NCBI GenBank assembly: GCA_034440115.1
Contig: JAWXBM010000022.1
Location: 1-17,383, forward strand
Direction of reading: 5' to 3'
DNA from: JAWXBM01 sp034440115
GTDB lineage: Bacteria > Pseudomonadota > Gammaproteobacteria > Xanthomonadales > SZUA-36
Length of the DNA: 17,383 nucleotides
Shown one piece after another: positions 14,045-17,383 of the stretch. Below the pieces are notes generated by a model. The model did not search any database, was not told where the DNA came from, and saw only the letters and a list, made by a program, of their open reading frames with translations. Within the stretch, counting starts at the first letter, position 1; each line of letters starts with the position of its first letter. The position numbers and the translations under genes were made by a program.

Positions 14045-14626
14045 TCACAGCTTAGCCAGCCCGGTAAAGCCCATAAAGGCCAGCGCCATCAAGCCGGCGG
14101 TAATCAGGCCTATGGGTGCGCCGCGAAAATGCAGTGGAATGTTGGCGTGTGCCAGGCGTTCGCGCATGGCCGAAAAGCTCACCAGTACCAGGCCGAATCC
14201 AGCTGCCGCACCAAAACCGTACAAGGCAGACTGCAGCAGGTTGTGTTGTTCCTGCACATTGAGCAGGGCAACACCCAATACCGCGCAGTTGGTGGTAATC
14301 AAGGGTAGGAATATGCCGAGTATGCGATACAGCAAAGGGCTGGATTTACGCATTACCATTTCGGTCAGCTGCACGGTTACTGCGATAACCAGTATGAAAC
14401 TCAGCGTTTGCAAATATTCCAATTGCAGCGGTTGCAGCAAATAGCGGTTAAGCAGATAGCTGGATACGGATGACAGGGTAAGCACGAACAGGGTGGCCAC
14501 CGACATGCCGATGGCGCCTTCGAGCTTGTTGGAAACGCCCATGAACGGACAAAGACCCAGGAATCGAACCAGGACAAAATTGTTGGCCAGCACAGTGCTG
14601 ACCAGGATCAGTAAATACTCCTTCAT
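14045..14626 (-). CDS. rsxA: Rsx/Rnf electron transport complex membrane subunit A
   Basis: 193 residues, the exact usual size, with six membrane segments. Hallmark blocks are LANNFVLVRFLGLCPFMGVS, VQLTEMVMRKSSPLLYRILG and FLPLITTNCAVLGVALLN, including the paired Cys residues thought to bind an iron centre between RsxA and RsxE. It is the first gene of the rsxABCDGE set. The ATG at 14626 has only a weak ribosome site. It begins 33 bp after metG with no hairpin between, so read-through from metG is likely. Confidence 0.97.
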   Translation of the reverse strand: MKEYLLILVSTVLANNFVLVRFLGLCPFMGVSNKLEGAIGMSVATLFVLTLSSVSSYLLNRYLLQPLQLEYLQTLSFILVIAVTVQLTEMVMRKSSPLLYRILGIFLPLITTNCAVLGVALLNVQEQHNLLQSALYGFGAAAGFGLVLVSFSAMRERLAHANIPLHFRGAPIGLITAGLMALAFMGFTGLAKL

Positions 14627-14659
14627 AGTTCGCTGTGAATAATCACGGAAATGGTAGCC

Positions 14660-16699
14660 TCAGGAAATCCGCATGCCGGGTTGGGCTCCGTCATCAGGCG
14701 ACAACAGAAACAGCCCATCATCATCCGATCCGGCGCACAAGACCATGCCATCGGATACACCAAATCGCATTTTTCTGGGTTGCAGATTGGCTACGATTAC
14801 GGTCAGTCTTCCCTCGATATCTTCCGGCTTGTAGGCGGACTTGATGCCGGAGAAAATGGTCCGTTGTCCGCTGCCAACGTCCAATTCCAACCGCAGTAGT
14901 TTGTTGCTTTCCGGTACAGCTTCGGCCTTGATGATGCGCGCGATTCGCAGGTCGATTTGCTGAAACGCTTTGATATCAATCATGTCTGCTATCGGCTCAA
15001 ATGCCGGTTCTGCTGATTTCGATTCCTCAGCCTTGGGCTTTTCGGCTTGCAGGCTGGCCTTCGAAGCCTCGACAATGGCTGCAATCTTCACCGGGTCAAT
15101 GCGCTGCAGCAACGGCTGGAAGGTGTTTACGGGAATACCCAGCAGGGGCTTATCCATGTCCTGCCAATTATTCAACGGGCAGTTCAGGAAGGCGCTGGCA
15201 CGCTCAGCGGTGAATGGTAGTATCGGCGCCAGATAAGTCATCAGCACACGAAAAAAGTTGATTCCCTGGGTGCAGATGGCTTGCACTTCGGCTTCTCGGC
15301 CTGCCTCCTTGGATAAGACCCAGGGTTTGTTGTCATCAATGTAACGATTGGCCAGGTCGGCCAGCGCCATGATACGTCGCACCGCAGACTGATAATTGCG
15401 CCCTTCAAAGTCGGCAGCAATGTTTGACTTCTCGTCCACAAATTGCTGGTAAAGATCGGGTACGGGTAATTCTGCAGCCAGCTGGTTCTCGGATTTGCGC
15501 TGAATAAAACCAGCGCAGCGACTGGCGATATTAACCACCTTACCTACAACGTCAGCGTTCACTCGCTGCACGAAATCATCCAGGTTGAGGTCGATATCGC
15601 CGGTACCTGAACCCAGCTTGGCGGCAAAGTAATAACGCAAATAATCCGGCTCCAATTGGTCCAGATAGGTGCGGGCGCGGATAAACGTGCCGCGCGATTT
15701 GGACATCTTGGCACCATCTACCGTTAGAAAGCCGTGCGCATGGACTGCCGTTGGTGTGCGCAGCCCCGCGCCCATCAGCATGGCTGGCCAGAACAGGGTA
15801 TGGAAATACACAATGTCCTTGCCAATGAAGTGATGGACCTCGGTGGTTGAATCTTTTTTCCACCAATGATCAAAGTCCAACCCTTCGCGTTCGCATAGTT
15901 CCTTGAAGCTGGCCAGATAACCTATCGGCGCATCGACCCACACATAAAAATACTTGTCGGTGGTACCGGGAATCTGGAAACCAAAGTAGGGGGCATCGCG
16001 GGATATATCCCAGTCACGCAGGCCCTCGCCAAACCATTCCTGCAGCTTGTTTGCAATCTCGCTTTGCAAAGCACCAGAGTGCATCCACTTCTGCAGGGCA
16101 TCTTCGAATTCGGCCAGCCTGAAGAAATAATGCTCCGAGTCTTTCATCACCGGTGTGGTGCCGGAAACGGCTGAACGAGGATTGATCAGGTCGGTAGGTG
16201 AATAAGTGCTGCCGCAGGATTCGCAGGAATCGCCGTATTGATCTTCCGTTTTGCACTTGGGGCAGGTGCCGCGGATGAAGCGGTCTGGCAGGAACATGCC
16301 TTCCTGTTCGTCATACAGCTGCTTGATGCTGCGCTTCGCAATATGGCCCGCTGCTTCCAGCCGTAAATAGATCATCTCCACCAGTTCGCGGTTGTAATCA
16401 CTGTGGGTGGAAGAGTAATTGTCAAAGCTGATGCCAAAATCGCGGAAATCCTGCTTGTGCTCCGCATTCATTTTGTCGATCAGCTCTTCCGGGGTCTTGC
16501 CTTCAGCGCGCGCCCACAGCATCACCGGTGTGCCATGCGCATCATCGGCCCAGGCGAAATAGCATTCATGCCCCTGAGCGCGCTGAAAGCGTGCCCAGAT
16601 ATCGGTTTGTACGTATTCCAGCATATGCCCCAGGTGGATCGCTCCATTGGCGTAGGGCAGGGCGCTGGTCAGCAGAATTTGGCGTTTTTGTGCAGTCAT
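14660..16699 (-). CDS. metG: Methionyl-tRNA synthetase
   Basis: 679 residues from the ATG at 16699, close to E. coli MetG (677). The frame stays open 24 codons further to 16771, but that stretch does not look like MetG and runs across the promoter region. Order: HLGH signature (22-25) in PYANGAIHLGH; a zinc knuckle with Cys146, Cys149, Cys159 and Cys162; KMSKS at 331-335 in DGAKMSKSRGT; the anticodon-binding helical domain; an Ala/Glu/Lys linker near 550; and a C-terminal EMAPII-like tRNA-binding domain (about 575-679) with IDLRIARIIKAEAV and NLQPRKMRFGVSDGM. It charges tRNA-Met for initiation and elongation. No strong ribosome site is seen. It is divergent from apbC and upstream of rsxA. Confidence 0.97.
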   Translation of the reverse strand: MTAQKRQILLTSALPYANGAIHLGHMLEYVQTDIWARFQRAQGHECYFAWADDAHGTPVMLWARAEGKTPEELIDKMNAEHKQDFRDFGISFDNYSSTHSDYNRELVEMIYLRLEAAGHIAKRSIKQLYDEQEGMFLPDRFIRGTCPKCKTEDQYGDSCESCGSTYSPTDLINPRSAVSGTTPVMKDSEHYFFRLAEFEDALQKWMHSGALQSEIANKLQEWFGEGLRDWDISRDAPYFGFQIPGTTDKYFYVWVDAPIGYLASFKELCEREGLDFDHWWKKDSTTEVHHFIGKDIVYFHTLFWPAMLMGAGLRTPTAVHAHGFLTVDGAKMSKSRGTFIRARTYLDQLEPDYLRYYFAAKLGSGTGDIDLNLDDFVQRVNADVVGKVVNIASRCAGFIQRKSENQLAAELPVPDLYQQFVDEKSNIAADFEGRNYQSAVRRIMALADLANRYIDDNKPWVLSKEAGREAEVQAICTQGINFFRVLMTYLAPILPFTAERASAFLNCPLNNWQDMDKPLLGIPVNTFQPLLQRIDPVKIAAIVEASKASLQAEKPKAEESKSAEPAFEPIADMIDIKAFQQIDLRIARIIKAEAVPESNKLLRLELDVGSGQRTIFSGIKSAYKPEDIEGRLTVIVANLQPRKMRFGVSDGMVLCAGSDDDGLFLLSPDDGAQPGMRIS

Positions 16700-16727
16700 G
16701 GGTTTTTGTGTCTGTGCTTGATAGTGA

Positions 16728-16756
16728 ATTATGTCACGCCCTGTTGCTACTCTGCA
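16728..16756 (-). promoter_or_regulatory. Possible metG promoter
   Basis: On the - strand CATAAT (16733-16728) is a good -10, with TGCAGA (16756-16751) as a weak -35 at 17-bp spacing. It would give a leader of about 20 nt before the metG ATG. It is the best candidate in the 140-bp divergent gap. Confidence 0.35.
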
Positions 16757-16776
16757 CTTCCGGCTCTGCACATCCG

Positions 16777-16805
16777 CTGCTGCGAAAGTCGTTAGCAGCT
16801 ACAAT
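16777..16805 (+). promoter_or_regulatory. Possible apbC/mrp promoter
   Basis: TACAAT (16800-16805) matches the -10 consensus at five of six bases. The -35 region at 17-bp spacing (CTGCTG, 16777-16782) is poor. Transcription would start near 16812, upstream of the chosen apbC start at 16840, which is why I prefer that start over the in-frame ATG at 16804. Confidence 0.35.
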
Positions 16806-16839
16806 GCGCTTCCTGTCACTGCGAAGCCTTGAACAACCG

Positions 16840-17383
16840 ATGCCGATGTTGAATGAAGATCTGGTCAAATCCATTTTGTCTGCTGTGCAGGATCCACTGG
16901 CACAGAGGGACATTATCAGCCTGGGCTGGCTGCGCGGCATTGCCATAGTGGATGACCGCGTGGCGGTGGACCTGCGCGCGCCCTACCCAATTGAGGGCCG
17001 GCGTGGCGAACTGCAAGAGCTTGTTCGGGCAGCCCTTGAAGCGCACGAATCGATCGGCGCTGCCACCATAAACCTGGACTGGCGAGTGCTGGTGCACAAG
17101 CCGCAAGGTGATTTAAAGCCCATGCCAGAAATACGCAACATCATTGCCGTGGCTTCAGGTAAAGGCGGGGTGGGCAAATCCGCCACTTCCATCAACCTGG
17201 CTCTCGCCTTTCAGGCTGATGGAGCGCGGGTGGGTGTGCTGGATGCCGATATTTACGGTCCCAGTGTGCCACGCATGCTGGGCATTTCCGGCCGGCCGGA
17301 AACTGATGGCAAACGCATCATTCCACAACGGGCGCATGGCCTGCAGGTGATGTCCATAGGTTTTATGGTGGAAGAAGACACAC
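16840..17383 (+). CDS. apbC: Iron-sulfur cluster carrier ATPase ApbC/Mrp, 3' end cut by window
   Basis: 181 residues are visible. Residues 1-90 form a MIP18/DUF59-like domain (PLAQRDIISLGWLRGI, then VDLRAPYP). From 101 comes the P-loop ATPase: IIAVASGKGGVGKSATS, a deviant Walker A with the signature first Lys (107-114), followed by GVLDADIYGPSVPRMLG, the switch region typical of Mrp/ApbC/NBP35 proteins. These bind and hand over Fe-S clusters in the cytoplasm. In-frame ATGs at 16804, 16840 and 16846 are all possible starts; 16840 fits the predicted promoter. The cluster-binding CxxC would lie beyond the right edge. Its place opposite metG-rsx-nth is a recurrent gammaproteobacterial arrangement. 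Confidence 0.94.
   Translation, partial: MPMLNEDLVKSILSAVQDPLAQRDIISLGWLRGIAIVDDRVAVDLRAPYPIEGRRGELQELVRAALEAHESIGAATINLDWRVLVHKPQGDLKPMPEIRNIIAVASGKGGVGKSATSINLALAFQADGARVGVLDADIYGPSVPRMLGISGRPETDGKRIIPQRAHGLQVMSIGFMVEEDT

Noticed and set aside
16700..16771. 24-residue N-terminal extension of MetG
   Set aside because: MetG homology begins right after the ATG at 16699, and the extension runs through the putative promoter.

Overview
The window looks like a chromosomal segment from a gammaproteobacterium, probably near the Pseudomonadales/Oceanospirillales/Cellvibrionales grade. The evidence is gene order: the rsx/rnf redox operon rsxABCDGE runs directly into nth, with metG just upstream and the P-loop Fe-S carrier gene apbC/mrp divergent from metG. 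RNase T and a TraB/GumN protein fit the same group. I cannot name a genus, and I see no rRNA, tRNA, phage or IS genes.

Layout. Positions 1-2544 (+) hold a two-domain M16 zinc-protease-like gene. It enters from the left edge and is broken by two in-frame stops and one frameshift in its N-terminal half; the C-terminal half is open. A hairpin at 2560-2585 separates it from the convergent argD (2599-3768, -), which follows rnt (3822-4427, -). A secreted TraB/GumN-family gene (4499-5470, +) diverges from rnt. Positions 5471-5648 are non-coding and packed with inverted repeats, ending in a terminator-like hairpin plus T5.

Positions 5649-8531 (-) are the most interesting part: a complete oxazolone/thioamide-RiPP copper-metallophore operon of the HvfA/bufferin type. 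In transcription order it is hvfA (precursor), hvfB (DUF692/MNIO multi-iron oxidase), hvfC (DUF2063 partner) and hvfX (DoxX-like membrane protein). The precursor carries 11 Cys motifs built from a nested 75-bp/30-bp repeat, six [E/D]GKCG and five EGSCG. The gap between hvfC and hvfX holds a second copy of a structured repeat that is also found just downstream of the operon, with compensatory base changes in its stem.

Positions 8607-8783 hold a possible small gene. Positions 8818-14626 (-) hold nth and rsxEGDCBA (transcribed A to E, then nth), with short overlaps at most junctions. metG (14660-16699, -) lies 33 bp upstream of rsxA, so metG-rsxABCDGE-nth may be one transcription unit. The gap 16700-16839 carries the divergent promoters for metG and apbC; apbC runs off the right edge.

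How the genes work together: RsxA-E/G is a membrane electron-transfer complex using Fe-S and flavin cofactors, Nth is an Fe-S DNA glycosylase, and ApbC is an Fe-S carrier. The adjacent Hvf system makes a copper-binding peptide. Copper is known to damage Fe-S clusters, so the grouping makes functional sense, but a regulatory link is only my inference.
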